Assembly: GCA_946478975.1 (NCBI GenBank)
Contig: CAMLEO010000126.1
Location: 1-18,328 of the forward strand
Direction: 5' to 3'
Length of the DNA: 18,328 nucleotides
Source of the DNA: an uncultured Steroidobacter sp.
Lineage (GTDB): Bacteria; Pseudomonadota; Gammaproteobacteria; Steroidobacterales; Steroidobacteraceae
Shown: positions 1 through 8,144 of the stretch, piece after piece
Numbering within the stretch: the first letter of the stretch is position 1
Layout: the number at the start of each line of letters is the position of its first letter
The notes under the pieces: generated by a model
What the model saw: the letters and a program-made list of their open reading frames with translations, nothing else
What the model was told of the DNA's origin: nothing
Databases searched by the model: none
Position numbers and translations under genes: made by a program

Positions 1-7
1 CTGTCGC

Positions 8-730
8 ATGCTGTCGGCAACGGCTCCTTTCACGTGGTTGCGAGCAGGCTGGAGCGACATTCTCCACGCGCCGCTGCAAAGCTTGTTCTACGGCATTCTG
101 CTCACGCTGCTCAGCATGGCCATCGCGGTTCTCACGTGGCAGCTCGGGCTGATTGCGTTGTATCTGGGGCTGGCGAGCGGCTTTGTTTTCATCGGGCCGT
201 TCCTCGCGGTGGGTCTGTATTCGATCAGTTATCAGCTCGAAATCGGTCGCCGGCCGACGCTCTCGTACAGTCTGCGTGAAGGTCGCGTGCACTTACGCGA
301 TACGTTGGTGCTCGGCATCTGTTTGTTGATCGTGCTGCTCGTCTGGGCGCGTGCCGCTACGATCATGAGTGTCTTCAGACCCGAGACCGCATTTCCGACC
401 TGGCGCGAGCTCATTCCTTTCTTCGGATTCGGCTCCGCGGTCGGCGCCGTGTTTGCATCGATTGTGTTCGCCGCGACGGCCTTCTCGTTGCCCATGCTGC
501 TCGATCGTCGCACCGACGCCGTCACCGGCGTTGTAACGAGCATCAACGCCACACTGCGTAACAAGTTCGCCATGGCCGTGTGGGGCGCAATCATCCTGAT
601 CACGGTGCTCGCTGGATTCGCGACGATGCTGGTTGGATTCATCGTCCTGCTGCCGCTCATCGGTCACGCGACCTGGCACGCGTATCGAGCCACCATCGAT
701 GCGTCGATGTGGCCGCCGACCCACGAGTGA
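8..730 (+). CDS. DUF2189 family integral membrane protein (5' end possibly outside window)
   Basis: The 240-residue protein is almost entirely hydrophobic, with about five to six membrane-spanning stretches at roughly residues 23-45, 50-73, 98-118, 135-160 and 188-220. The N-terminal PFTWLRAGWSDI and the following short-loop hydrophobic repeats match the DUF2189 family of bacterial inner-membrane proteins, whose function is unknown. Family members usually carry some residues before the PFxWLxxGW motif. The frame is open to the window edge, so the ATG at position 8 may be internal and the true start may lie upstream. It converges on the sigma-factor gene with only 9 bases between the stops and no terminator hairpin. 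The family call rests on recognising the pattern; no function can be assigned. Confidence 0.8.
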   Translation: MLSATAPFTWLRAGWSDILHAPLQSLFYGILLTLLSMAIAVLTWQLGLIALYLGLASGFVFIGPFLAVGLYSISYQLEIGRRPTLSYSLREGRVHLRDTLVLGICLLIVLLVWARAATIMSVFRPETAFPTWRELIPFFGFGSAVGAVFASIVFAATAFSLPMLLDRRTDAVTGVVTSINATLRNKFAMAVWGAIILITVLAGFATMLVGFIVLLPLIGHATWHAYRATIDASMWPPTHE

Positions 731-739
731 CAAAAGGTT

Positions 740-1408
740 TTATGGCAGCCGGCTCATGACGCGCTCGACCATCCGATCGCAGTGAGCGCCGCCAAACTCA
801 TAAACATCGCGTTCCGCCAGATCGAGCTCACGCGCCAGACTTTCGCGCAGCAGGCTCTTGGCACGAAAGTGACGACTGCGCACCGTGGCCTCTTGAATAT
901 CCAATGTCTGCGCCGTTTCCTCGACGCTCATCTCCTCGATGGATCGCAACACGAACACGATCCGAAAGTCCTCCGGCAGCTCGTCCAGCTTCGCTTCGAT
1001 CAAGGCGCGCATCTCGGTCCGCGCCGCCGCCTGGTCAGGCAAGTCGCTGTCGAGGTCTGCCACTGAATCGATCTCCGCGGGTGAACTGACGATGGGCACG
1101 ACATTCTGGCGGCGGTTGTGTCGACGCAGGCGGCCGAAACATTCGTTGAGCACTAGCCGCGACAACCAGCTCGACAACGAAGCCTCGCCGCGAAACTGGC
1201 TCAGCGACTGGTACGCATGCAGATACGCTTCCTGTAACGCATCTTCGGCTTCAGTCGGGCTTCGCAGCGCGGCGCGAGCCAGCCGATACAAACGACGATT
1301 GTGAAGCCGCATCAAGTCGGCAAACGCCGAGCGATCGCCGGCCAGAATTCTCTCGACCAGTGCGAGGTCGCCGGCAGCGGCCGTTGGGACGGTATGCGGT
1401 GCGTTCAT
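740..1408 (-). CDS. ECF-type RNA polymerase sigma factor
   Basis: This 222-residue protein has the two-domain plan of extracytoplasmic-function sigma factors. Region 2 spans about residues 32-98, with the LRSPTEAEDALQEAYLHAYQ helix for -10 recognition and core binding. Region 4 spans about residues 135-195, with a helix-turn-helix in MSVEETAQTLDIQEATVRSR for -35 recognition. A short C-terminal tail (VYEFGGAHCDRMVERVM) follows. The ATG at 1408 was chosen over an upstream in-frame extension because it makes an ATGA overlap with the cupredoxin stop and directly precedes a normal sigma N-terminus. A GGGAGG lies 11 bases upstream. It is the last gene of an operon with a cupredoxin and a DUF4142 protein. 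No anti-sigma factor is seen, so the trigger is unknown. Confidence 0.9.
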   Translation of the reverse strand: MNAPHTVPTAAAGDLALVERILAGDRSAFADLMRLHNRRLYRLARAALRSPTEAEDALQEAYLHAYQSLSQFRGEASLSSWLSRLVLNECFGRLRRHNRRQNVVPIVSSPAEIDSVADLDSDLPDQAAARTEMRALIEAKLDELPEDFRIVFVLRSIEEMSVEETAQTLDIQEATVRSRHFRAKSLLRESLARELDLAERDVYEFGGAHCDRMVERVMSRLP

Positions 1409-1725
1409 TGAACGATCAACCTCCCCTTCATCGTGAGGTGCAGCCCACACACATATATATGAGTGCCCGGCTGGCTTGCGACATAAGTCCACGACGCGCC
1501 GGCAGCGATGGAGCCGGAATCGAACGCCTGGTCCACGGCCGTCACCGTATGCGGGAACAGATCGTCGTTGACCCACACGATGCGACTCCCACGCTCGACC
1601 ACAAGTTCCGCCGGCGAGAATTGCATGGTCACAATCCTGACGGTGCGATCCGGCCCGGCGGCCCCGGCGCTGCTGACAACCAGCAGCGCCGCAAGCACCA
1701 AAGCCTCGATCAACCGCCTAAGCAC
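1405..1725 (-). CDS. Secreted cupredoxin (plastocyanin-like blue copper protein)
   Basis: This is a 106-residue protein with a signal peptide (about residues 1-23, hydrophobic core LIEALVLAALLVVSSAGA) followed by a single cupredoxin domain. The expected type 1 copper ligands are visible: His59 in FPHT, then Cys93, His96 and Met99 in the CX2HX2M loop (YVCGLHLTMKG). It should be a periplasmic copper protein for electron transfer or copper binding. The start is GTG, with GAGG seven bases upstream. It overlaps the preceding DUF4142 gene by 8 bp and the following sigma gene by 4 bp, so the three are translationally linked. The partner redox enzyme is not evident in the window. Confidence 0.88.
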   Translation of the reverse strand: MLRRLIEALVLAALLVVSSAGAAGPDRTVRIVTMQFSPAELVVERGSRIVWVNDDLFPHTVTAVDQAFDSGSIAAGASWTYVASQPGTHIYVCGLHLTMKGRLIVQ

Positions 1726-2251
1726 CGCTCTGCCTCAACGACGCCTGCAGCTGCTTCGCATGCTCCAGGTGAGCGACGAACGCCGGACGCACCTTGACCA
1801 GCAGCGCTTTCAACTCTGCATTGCTCGCGCTCGGAATCAACGTTTGGTCGACCGCATCGAGCACGGACTGATGATAGGCCACCTCGTTATCCACATACGC
1901 GCGATCGAACTCAGCCCCGCTGAGCTTCTGGAAGCTGGCACGCTTGTCATCGCCTCCCTTCTTGAGACTGTCGCTGGTGGCATTGGGCTCGGGTTTCACA
2001 TTCAGCCTGGTCACCAGATCGGTGGCGGCTTTATTCACGCCGCTGTGATCCGTGATCATCAGCTGCGCGAAATCCTTCACCTTCGCGGACGAAGCTTTGG
2101 TCAGCGCGAGCTTGCCCGCATCGATGTCCACCTGGTTGGCGGTCACTACGATCGCGGCGATCTGGGCATCGTTCGGCCCTTTGTCCGCGGCCCACGCCGC
2201 CCCCGCACCGAGAAGAAATACCGCCGCGAAGCCGGCGACTGAGTTTTTCAT
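1718..2251 (-). CDS. Secreted DUF4142 domain protein
   Basis: The 177-residue product starts with a clear signal peptide (MKNSVAGFAAVFLLGAGAAWA, cleavage after AWA). The mature part is all-helical and matches DUF4142, a predicted ferritin-like four-helix fold: KVKDFAQLMITDHSGVNK in the first half and DRAYVDNEVAYHQSVLDAVD in the second. Function is unknown; members are periplasmic and often found in stress-response neighbourhoods. The ATG at 2251 has GGGAG seven bases upstream, which is much better than an in-frame start 15 codons earlier. It is the first gene of the DUF4142-cupredoxin-sigma operon. Confidence 0.88.
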   Translation of the reverse strand: MKNSVAGFAAVFLLGAGAAWAADKGPNDAQIAAIVVTANQVDIDAGKLALTKASSAKVKDFAQLMITDHSGVNKAATDLVTRLNVKPEPNATSDSLKKGGDDKRASFQKLSGAEFDRAYVDNEVAYHQSVLDAVDQTLIPSASNAELKALLVKVRPAFVAHLEHAKQLQASLRQSGA

Positions 2252-2375
2252 CGCGAATCTCCCGACAAATTGAAGCGTAGCGCTCCGGCATGTCATTGGA
2301 TGTCACGAGCTGCCGGCCCGTTCCCGCCCCTCGTTGACGGTCGTCGTTGCAACCAGTAGCGTGCGTGCCCATACC

Positions 2376-3245
2376 ATGACACAACAAGAATCCAGCGCGT
2401 CTCAGCACTCCAGGTGCGCGAATTGCGATGCTCCGCTCGGTGGACGCTTTTGCGCCAGCTGCGGGCAGGACGGTCACACGCAGCTCACGGTGCGGCATTT
2501 TTTCGAGGAGGTCGTCGAAGGGCTGCTGCACTTCGATTCCACGTTCTGGCGGACGTTGCTGCCGCTGCTGTTTCGTCCCGGTGCGATGACCGAACAGTAT
2601 CTCGCCGGGCGCCGCAAGCACTATGCGCCGCCGTTTCGTATGTACCTGGTGATCTCGCTCATCTATTTCCTGCTGTCCTCGATGTTCGCGTCGCACCTGG
2701 TGATCAGGAAGATGAACGGCGCCGAATTCGGTCCGCAGAGCTGCGCGCAGATGGCGCAACAGCTGCACTGGCTGTCGGGAATGTTTCCGGACATCAAGGG
2801 GTCGTGCGTTCGCGCGCAAAGCGACGATGGCCGCGTGCTGGAGCACGCGGTACTGGGATTGTTTCCCAAAGTGATGTTCGTGGTGCTGCCGCTCGTTGCC
2901 CTGGTCCAGTACTGGCTGCAGCGACGGCGGCGGCCGCTTTATGTAGAGAACCTGGTCTTCGTGCTGCACTTCCAGTCGTTCTATTACCTGGTGGGCGCAT
3001 TGTTCTTTCTGCTCGCCGGCGCGGTCACGGCCGTGCTCGGCCCGAACACGTTCGACGTTTCCGGATGGCTGTCGACGGTGCTGCTGGTCTGGTCGGCGAT
3101 TTATCTTTTTCTTGCGATCCGCCGAGTCTATGACTGCGGCGTTCTGAAAACGCTGTTCAACCTGCTCGTCATGGCCATCGCCTACTCGGCGTTCTGGGCC
3201 ATCAGCGTCTCGGTCACTACCCTGATAGTGATATTGCGCACGTAA
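2376..3245 (+). CDS. DUF3667-like membrane protein with N-terminal zinc ribbon
   Basis: The 289-residue protein opens with a CX2C...CX2C zinc ribbon (Cys14, Cys17, Cys26, Cys29), followed by a soluble segment containing FDSTFWRTLLPLLFRPG and YLAGRRKHYAPPFRMYL, which are hallmarks of DUF3667 proteins. About five membrane helices follow (around residues 102-125, 168-192, 204-232, 235-258 and 265-287). The function of the family is not known. A TTG 14 codons upstream is also in frame, but the ATG at 2376 lies right before the ribbon and is preferred. No strong ribosome binding site is visible. The gene converges on the usher gene with 14 bases between stops. A long open frame on the opposite strand here is a shadow. 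Confidence 0.82.
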   Translation: MTQQESSASQHSRCANCDAPLGGRFCASCGQDGHTQLTVRHFFEEVVEGLLHFDSTFWRTLLPLLFRPGAMTEQYLAGRRKHYAPPFRMYLVISLIYFLLSSMFASHLVIRKMNGAEFGPQSCAQMAQQLHWLSGMFPDIKGSCVRAQSDDGRVLEHAVLGLFPKVMFVVLPLVALVQYWLQRRRRPLYVENLVFVLHFQSFYYLVGALFFLLAGAVTAVLGPNTFDVSGWLSTVLLVWSAIYLFLAIRRVYDCGVLKTLFNLLVMAIAYSAFWAISVSVTTLIVILRT

Positions 3246-3259
3246 CCCGATCGCAAGTC

Positions 3260-5770
3260 TCAAGGTCCGGGCGGCACGACGATGCGGCCCAGGCGGCACA
3301 TTCCATCGGGGCTTGGGCGAACATCGACGGTGACGTTGGCCCAGTGCGCGTCACCAAGGTGGATTTCATACTTGCCGGGCTTCAAATCCGGCGCTTGAAA
3401 ACTGCCGTTCTTGCCGGTGAAGGTCTCGATCGACGCAGCGCTGGCGCCATCCACACGGCGGATCTCAACAGGCAGATACGAGATCGGCGCGCCGAGCGCA
3501 TCGACGAGCCGGCCGACCGCGAGAATCTGCGGCTCCTTGCCGACCTTCAGCAACACGCCGCTCTTGTACGTCGGCGCGAGTTGAAAAGTCATATTGTCCG
3601 GGGTGGCGCCGAGCGGCGGATCCACGGGTTCGACCCGCACGTTGCGGACTCGATAACTGGAGAGATCGGGAATGACCGCCGGCCCCAGCCGCGCCGAGCG
3701 CGCTCGACTCTGACCGCGACTGTCGGGATCGACTTTCATATCGATGTTTTCGAGCCCTTCCTTGCCGGTCACGATGGCGAAGTTTTCCCGGACCGGTCGC
3801 GCCAGCGCGAATGTTCCGTCGGCAAATGCCAGCGAGCTTTGCAACCGCACCGTCGCCTCCTCACGCAGGTTGGCGCCCTTCGGCGCATCCAGCTCGCTGC
3901 GAAGAAATGAAGCTTCGACCATGCCTTGATTACCCCAATAACCGCCGCCGCCCTGGTACTCGCGCAGGTCCTCCCCTGTTCTCGCGAGCGCGAATGCATA
4001 GGGCGTCGAGAGCCGGCTGCGTCCGATCGAATTCCACTGCGCGTTCACACGATCGCTCTCCAACTCCTTCGCCGCGGAATAGCTGCCGGTGGAATTGGTG
4101 AAATTCACGCTGACGCCGAACAGCACCTCGGTATCGGTTTCCGCATCGAGCGTGCGTCGATGCCTCAGTGACAAACTGCCAGTGACGTAGCGGCCCCATC
4201 TGCGATACAGCGTCGCCGAACCGCCATATACATCTTGACCGTCCCGCTCGCGGGCGGAGAAGTAGTTGGCGCTGAGCCTGCCGGTCCAGCCCTGCCGCAG
4301 CGGCATGGCCATCGAAGCTTGAACATTCCATGCATCACGCAACCCGAGCAGAAATCCATCCGTTGCGTTAAAGGTCTTGGCCAGGTATTCGACGGAGAGA
4401 TACGACTGCGGACCGCCTCGCGCCGCGCTGGTCGTCAAAGACAATCTCGCAGCGCTGCCCCACTCGCCCTGACGCGTGCGACTCACGCCAGAATTCAACT
4501 GTAACGTGCCGATCGGCAGCGCCTGCAACGCCTGAACGCCGAGCAGTGTTCGTTCCTTAATCGCCTGCGCATATGCGCCAAGCGTGGTCGAGTCCGTCAC
4601 GCCTCGCAGGTAGGATCCCGAAAACACCGGCTTGCTCGTGTCGTAACGATACTCGCCATCCTCCAGCTCGCGCGCGAAACCGGCATTCCAGGAATACAAC
4701 GATCGTCCTTTCTCCAACAACGCTGGATCGTGGATGAGCGAGAAATGCAGCACTTCGCGCCGTCCCGCGACATCGTCGATCACGACCTCGATATCGTTAT
4801 AACCAACGGCCGGCGCGAAGCGGCGCAGGTCGTGCACGCCCGCAGGCAGCTGCTGCGTGCTGATCAACGAATCGTTCATGAAGATCTTCACTTCCGCCGG
4901 CCGTTCCAGCTCGAACGAGAACTCGCCCGCCCAGTACGTGAGCACCTGCGGCTGCAATGAGAAGTCGGTCGAGAGCCCGAGGCCGGCCGCAGGCAGCGGT
5001 GTTTGATAACCCACGACCGGGTAACTCAGATCTCCCGCTGTGAACCGCAGCGCTCGTCGCGGCAAGTCATAAACCAAGCGCACGTCGCCGCGATTCAAAG
5101 CGGCCGCCTCGCTCATTTCGCCATACGCCGAGCCTTCCAGCACCACGCCGTTGAAGTTGACGGCGCCGTCGAGCGCAAGACCCAGCTGCTGCGAATCACG
5201 GGAGTCGCTCGTAACCGTGGTCTTCCGGTCCGTGCCCTTGACGTTGAAATTGAGGAAGCTGGACACCGACGCGGGACGGACCGCCTCGACCGCGAAGGAA
5301 TCCACCGGCGGCGGGCTGATATATAACATTCGTGGCGCACGCAGCGAAGGCGTGGTCGTCAGCAAACATTCGAACGAGCGGGCGTCGAAGGCGACCGTCA
5401 CTCCTGCTTGCTCGACAGCGGTGCGATCCAGAAATCCACGCACATCGATGCTCTGCTGAAGCTGCTGTATCAGCTCCGGTCGCAGTACCTGCGACAACAA
5501 CGCAGCCAGCGACTTGCCTTCCAGGAGAATGCGTTGACCATCGGGTGACAGCTCCGCCCGCATCTTCTGGCGCAGCGAGCCGTCGACGACCACGATGACG
5601 TAGCTCTCCACCGGAATCGGCGGCGGCGGTCGTTTGAAAACGAGTTGGAACAGCTCTTCGCGCGTGCTCGCGCTGGTAGCAGACTCCGCAGGCGCAGCAC
5701 CCGACGCCGCGACCGCATGAAACATCAGCGCGGAGATGGGCCAGAAGCGGGACAACGTTTCGCGCCGCAT
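3260..5770 (-). CDS. Outer-membrane usher of a non-classical chaperone-usher pilus
   Basis: This 836-residue secreted protein is read as an usher that forms the outer-membrane pore for pilus subunits. Residues 1-25 are a signal peptide. Residues about 45-150 form an N-terminal domain (ESYVIVVVDGSLRQKMRAEL, then GFLDRTAVEQAGVTVAFD) of the kind seen in ushers. Residues about 175-690 are rich in alternating beta strands with an SYPVVGYQTPLP plug-like segment and long barrel strands. Residues about 746-805 look like a carboxypeptidase-regulatory or CooC-C-like beta sandwich (GKNGSFQAPDLKPGKYEIHL). At 836 residues its length fits the usher range. The ATG at 5770 has GGAG seven bases upstream; a TTG six codons earlier has none. 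It sits 21 bases after the chaperone stop. The family assignment is good, but it is divergent from FimD/PapC and may belong to the CfaC-like alternate class. Confidence 0.8.
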   Translation of the reverse strand: MRRETLSRFWPISALMFHAVAASGAAPAESATSASTREELFQLVFKRPPPPIPVESYVIVVVDGSLRQKMRAELSPDGQRILLEGKSLAALLSQVLRPELIQQLQQSIDVRGFLDRTAVEQAGVTVAFDARSFECLLTTTPSLRAPRMLYISPPPVDSFAVEAVRPASVSSFLNFNVKGTDRKTTVTSDSRDSQQLGLALDGAVNFNGVVLEGSAYGEMSEAAALNRGDVRLVYDLPRRALRFTAGDLSYPVVGYQTPLPAAGLGLSTDFSLQPQVLTYWAGEFSFELERPAEVKIFMNDSLISTQQLPAGVHDLRRFAPAVGYNDIEVVIDDVAGRREVLHFSLIHDPALLEKGRSLYSWNAGFARELEDGEYRYDTSKPVFSGSYLRGVTDSTTLGAYAQAIKERTLLGVQALQALPIGTLQLNSGVSRTRQGEWGSAARLSLTTSAARGGPQSYLSVEYLAKTFNATDGFLLGLRDAWNVQASMAMPLRQGWTGRLSANYFSARERDGQDVYGGSATLYRRWGRYVTGSLSLRHRRTLDAETDTEVLFGVSVNFTNSTGSYSAAKELESDRVNAQWNSIGRSRLSTPYAFALARTGEDLREYQGGGGYWGNQGMVEASFLRSELDAPKGANLREEATVRLQSSLAFADGTFALARPVRENFAIVTGKEGLENIDMKVDPDSRGQSRARSARLGPAVIPDLSSYRVRNVRVEPVDPPLGATPDNMTFQLAPTYKSGVLLKVGKEPQILAVGRLVDALGAPISYLPVEIRRVDGASAASIETFTGKNGSFQAPDLKPGKYEIHLGDAHWANVTVDVRPSPDGMCRLGRIVVPPGP

Positions 5771-5791
5771 GGCCGCGCTCCGGCGCAACTG

Positions 5792-6562
5792 CTATTGAGA
5801 CACGACGGCGCGCACTGAGCCGGCCGGCAGACCTGCAGGCCACGGAATGAGCAGACGCCGCCGGCCTCCCGCCAGCAACGCGGCGCTCATGCCGGGGATA
5901 TCTTTCGCTGCCAAGGTCACAGCAGCCTGTCGAAGCACAGCACCGTTCGGCTCCAGCGGCGTGAGAATCAACGACAGATCCCGCAACGACTGATGTGCCG
6001 TCCCCTGATTCGCCAACGTGACTTCGAGCACATCGCCACCCGACTGCGTTCGAACGTTGGTCGCTGCCACCGTCAGCTTGGGCTTGGCCCCGCGCGGCGT
6101 TACATAGATGCGCACGTCGTAGTTCGTCAGCACGTTTATATTGAGGCGCGCGCCTTCGCCGACATCCGCCGGCTCCGGATCCTTCTGCGGGATCGACACT
6201 TCCCGTGTCGTCAGTGCAAAGGCGCGCTCAACGTTAGATACACCTTCGCCCACCCAGCGCACCTGCACGCTCGTTTCATCGCCCGGCATGAGAATGACCT
6301 GCGCCGGATACACGATGAACTCATCATCCGCGTCGCGGCCCATCACGCCGCGGCCGTCGAGATCGCGATCAAACTCACTGATCGCGATCTCGACTGCCAC
6401 CGGCTTGGCAGCTCGATTCGACAAGCGCAGGAACGCGCTGGAATCGCTGCCACTGCCCCCCAACCTGAGCACGCTCGGCTCCACGGTATAAGCGAGCGCC
6501 TGCGCCGAAAGGCACAGCGAAGCCGCGAGCAGCAGCGCTGCCCGCCTGAGCCACCGATTCAT
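5792..6562 (-). CDS. Periplasmic pilus chaperone (PapD-like fold)
   Basis: The 256-residue product has a signal peptide (about residues 1-24, ending AQALA) and two immunoglobulin-like domains. The first contains EPSVLRLGGSGSDSSAFLRL and EFIVYPAQVILMPGDETSVQ followed by VRW, the typical chaperone G1-strand region. The second starts near residue 150 with RIYVTPRGAKPKL. It would hold pilus subunits by donor-strand complementation and deliver them to the usher. It starts 8 bases after the subunit gene stop and ends 21 bases before the usher ATG. No good Shine-Dalgarno is visible, so coupling to translation of the upstream gene is likely. Confidence 0.86.
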   Translation of the reverse strand: MNRWLRRAALLLAASLCLSAQALAYTVEPSVLRLGGSGSDSSAFLRLSNRAAKPVAVEIAISEFDRDLDGRGVMGRDADDEFIVYPAQVILMPGDETSVQVRWVGEGVSNVERAFALTTREVSIPQKDPEPADVGEGARLNINVLTNYDVRIYVTPRGAKPKLTVAATNVRTQSGGDVLEVTLANQGTAHQSLRDLSLILTPLEPNGAVLRQAAVTLAAKDIPGMSAALLAGGRRRLLIPWPAGLPAGSVRAVVSQ

Positions 6563-6570
6563 GTCACGAA

Positions 6571-7131
6571 TCAGGAATCGTTGTTCAGCGTCAGCGTGAT
6601 CGTATCCGTGTACGTGCCGGACAGCAGCGATGTGTTTGCCGGCGCGCTGATGCGCAGCTCAAACGTGTAATCGACGGTCGCAGATGTCGCGGTACCGGTG
6701 CCGGCGAACGCTGTGTGAGTAAAGAAGTGCGTCGTGCCGATGACATCGCCCGCACCCGCGCCCGTCGCAACGTTTCGGGTCGTATTGCTCGGATTGGTGA
6801 GGCCCGCGCCCAACGTGCCGCCGGTGCCCACAAACGTGATGTTGTTATAAGCAATCTCCCGCCCGGCACCGCCCGCACCCTTCTGCAGCTTGCCCGCGTT
6901 CGCGGAGGTGACAGTGAGGTCCCAGCCGTTCTCGCTGTTGTTATTCAACGTGCCGGAAACGATCACGGCATTCGTCAGCCCGCTCGCCGCCACGATGTCG
7001 AGATTGGTGACGTACGTAACCGACGTCAGCGTGTTGATCGGATCAACATCGCCGCCGACAGGATCCGCCAGCACCGCAGTCGCCGCCAGGCCCAGCGCGA
7101 GGCCAGGCAGCATCGTTCTATAACCCTTCAT
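6571..7131 (-). CDS. Secreted pilin-like structural subunit
   Basis: This is a 186-residue secreted protein with a signal peptide ending in AVLA before DPVGG. The mature part is rich in Gly, Thr, Asn and Ser, is predicted all-beta, and has no cysteine at all. The C-terminus (SGTYTDTITLTLNNDS) resembles the last strands of pilus subunits and DUF4402-type proteins. Its place directly before a chaperone and an usher makes it the likely major subunit of the cluster. Lack of a disulfide is a known trait of CFA/I-like alternate pilus subunits. Two starts are possible: ATG 7131, with AAGGG close upstream, or the ATG six codons later, with AAGGG ten bases upstream. I could not match it to a named pilin family by eye. 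Confidence 0.72.
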   Translation of the reverse strand: MKGYRTMLPGLALGLAATAVLADPVGGDVDPINTLTSVTYVTNLDIVAASGLTNAVIVSGTLNNNSENGWDLTVTSANAGKLQKGAGGAGREIAYNNITFVGTGGTLGAGLTNPSNTTRNVATGAGAGDVIGTTHFFTHTAFAGTGTATSATVDYTFELRISAPANTSLLSGTYTDTITLTLNNDS

Positions 7132-7339
7132 AGCCCTTGCTCTCTTATTAGATGTTGGAGTGTTCGGTCGATTGGCAAGGGACTATATCGACCATTTCTA
7201 TTTTGGTTCCGGGAACAACATCCACAGTGGGAGTAATGGCGGCGCCGTTATCGGCAGACTGCACATATCTCGCACGAGAACCGAGAATATTGTGCTCGCG
7301 ATCCACCGCTAAGTTCCGGCGCGGTGGCGCACGTGTTCG
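7132..7339. other. Intergenic region upstream of the pilus cluster
   Basis: These 208 bases lie between the Sel1-repeat gene stop and the pilin-like gene start and must hold the pilus promoter. I see an 11-base perfect palindrome, GTTCCGGGAAC, at 7206-7216, about 75 bases upstream of the pilin ATG, and a TATAGT hexamer on the minus strand just downstream of it. I could not find a convincing -35/-10 pair with normal spacing, and no gene. Confidence 0.4.
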
Positions 7340-7831
7340 TCACTCAACTTTTCTCAACTCCTCGAGCAATGCTTCAGCCTCCTCTCTAGAGGAGTCGAAG
7401 ATATTCTCTGCGTCCATTCGAAGGGAGCGCTGCAGCAGGTCGACAGCTTGCCTCCTGGTCGCACGACGTTCGCTGTACAGCTTGGCCAGTTCAACGAATG
7501 CGTCGCCGTAGTTCTTCGCAACGGCCTTCCGAAACCAAGCTATCGCCGACTTTCGGTCGCCCTGATCTCTTTTGTCCATCGCAAGATTGAACGCGGCGAC
7601 CGCCTGTCCGTTACGAAAGGCCCGGCCGTACCAATATGCCGCCTGCTTCAAGTCCTTCTTGGTACCGATGCCCGCTGCGTACATATAGCCGAGCTTGGTT
7701 TGGCTGGGGCCATGATTGTACGCGGCGCCAATCGTTACGCATTTGAAGGCACTTCGTGCATCACCGACTTCTTCAAAAATCTCCGACGCGCGAAACAACG
7801 TCTCAGCGTCCGGTCGATTTGGAAATGACAT
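7340..7831 (-). CDS. Sel1/TPR-repeat protein
   Basis: This 163-residue protein has no signal peptide and is all-helical. It contains Sel1-like repeats, clearest in TKLGYMYAAGIGTKKDLKQA followed by AYWYGRAFRNG and then AAFNLAMDKRDQGDRKSAIA followed by WFRKAV. The pattern is A..LG.MY..G.G..KD...A..WY..A...G, which forms helical hairpins used in protein-protein contacts. The partner is unknown. It ends in a charged helix (REEAEALLEELRKVE). The ATG at 7831 lacks a strong ribosome binding site, but a good promoter sits about 35-60 bases upstream. It is likely transcribed alone. Confidence 0.78.
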   Translation of the reverse strand: MSFPNRPDAETLFRASEIFEEVGDARSAFKCVTIGAAYNHGPSQTKLGYMYAAGIGTKKDLKQAAYWYGRAFRNGQAVAAFNLAMDKRDQGDRKSAIAWFRKAVAKNYGDAFVELAKLYSERRATRRQAVDLLQRSLRMDAENIFDSSREEAEALLEELRKVE

Positions 7832-7862
7832 AGGACTCTACTCAAATCTTGATTGGCACGGC

Positions 7863-7890
7863 TGTATACGCGGCCGAAGTCCCTTCGCAA
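7863..7890 (-). promoter_or_regulatory. Sigma-70-like promoter of the Sel1-repeat gene
   Basis: On the minus strand, TTGCGA (7885-7890) is separated by 16 bases from TATACA (7863-7868). Transcription would start near 7856, giving a leader of about 25 bases before the ATG at 7831. The match is by eye only. Confidence 0.5.
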
Positions 7891-7953
7891 CCTGCCCCGA
7901 GACGGCTACCGTTGCAGTCATTTGCCGTCGTCTCCTCAGCCAAACCCGTCGAA

Positions 7954-8052
7954 TCAGTACATACGCTTGGAGATTGAAGTCGCCATCATACCCAACCGGA
8001 ATAGCGCACAAGCCAGCGCAACCGCGGCCGCGCTGTATTTCCAAAGTGGCAT
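7954..8052 (-). CDS. Possible small membrane protein, 32 residues
   Basis: A short frame on the minus strand begins with an ATG that has AGGA seven bases upstream. It encodes a single hydrophobic stretch starting MPLWKYSAAAVALACALF and ends with a basic tail. It lies in the 369-base stretch (7832-8200) between the Sel1 gene and the terminator of the cytochrome lipoprotein, where I see no larger convincing gene on either strand. It could be a real small membrane protein, the remnant of a longer gene, or chance. I have no family for it. Confidence 0.22.
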   Translation of the reverse strand: MPLWKYSAAAVALACALFRLGMMATSISKRMY

Positions 8053-8144
8053 GTCCGGTTCCTGGCGCCGACGCGACGCTGAGATGAACGTCGCGTTGCA
8101 TGGGTGCGGATATCTTCGGCGCCCCTTTCAAGCACGGAAGCATT

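Noticed and set aside
232..660. Minus-strand frame inside the DUF2189 gene
   Set aside because: Shadow of a strongly hydrophobic, family-matching plus-strand gene.
1409..1576. 56-residue N-terminal extension of the sigma factor
   Set aside because: It overlaps the cupredoxin gene and has no sigma-like sequence; the ATGA overlap start at 1408 is far better.
2320..2325. GGGAAC as an ECF-type -35 box for autoregulation of the sigma operon
   Set aside because: No convincing -10 element at 16-17 bases, and the motif is short enough to occur by chance.
2031..3299. Long open frame on the minus strand (422 codons) across the DUF3667 gene
   Set aside because: Composition is Arg/Gln/His-rich with no recognisable domain, and it overlaps both the DUF4142 gene and the well-supported DUF3667 gene; it is a high-GC shadow.
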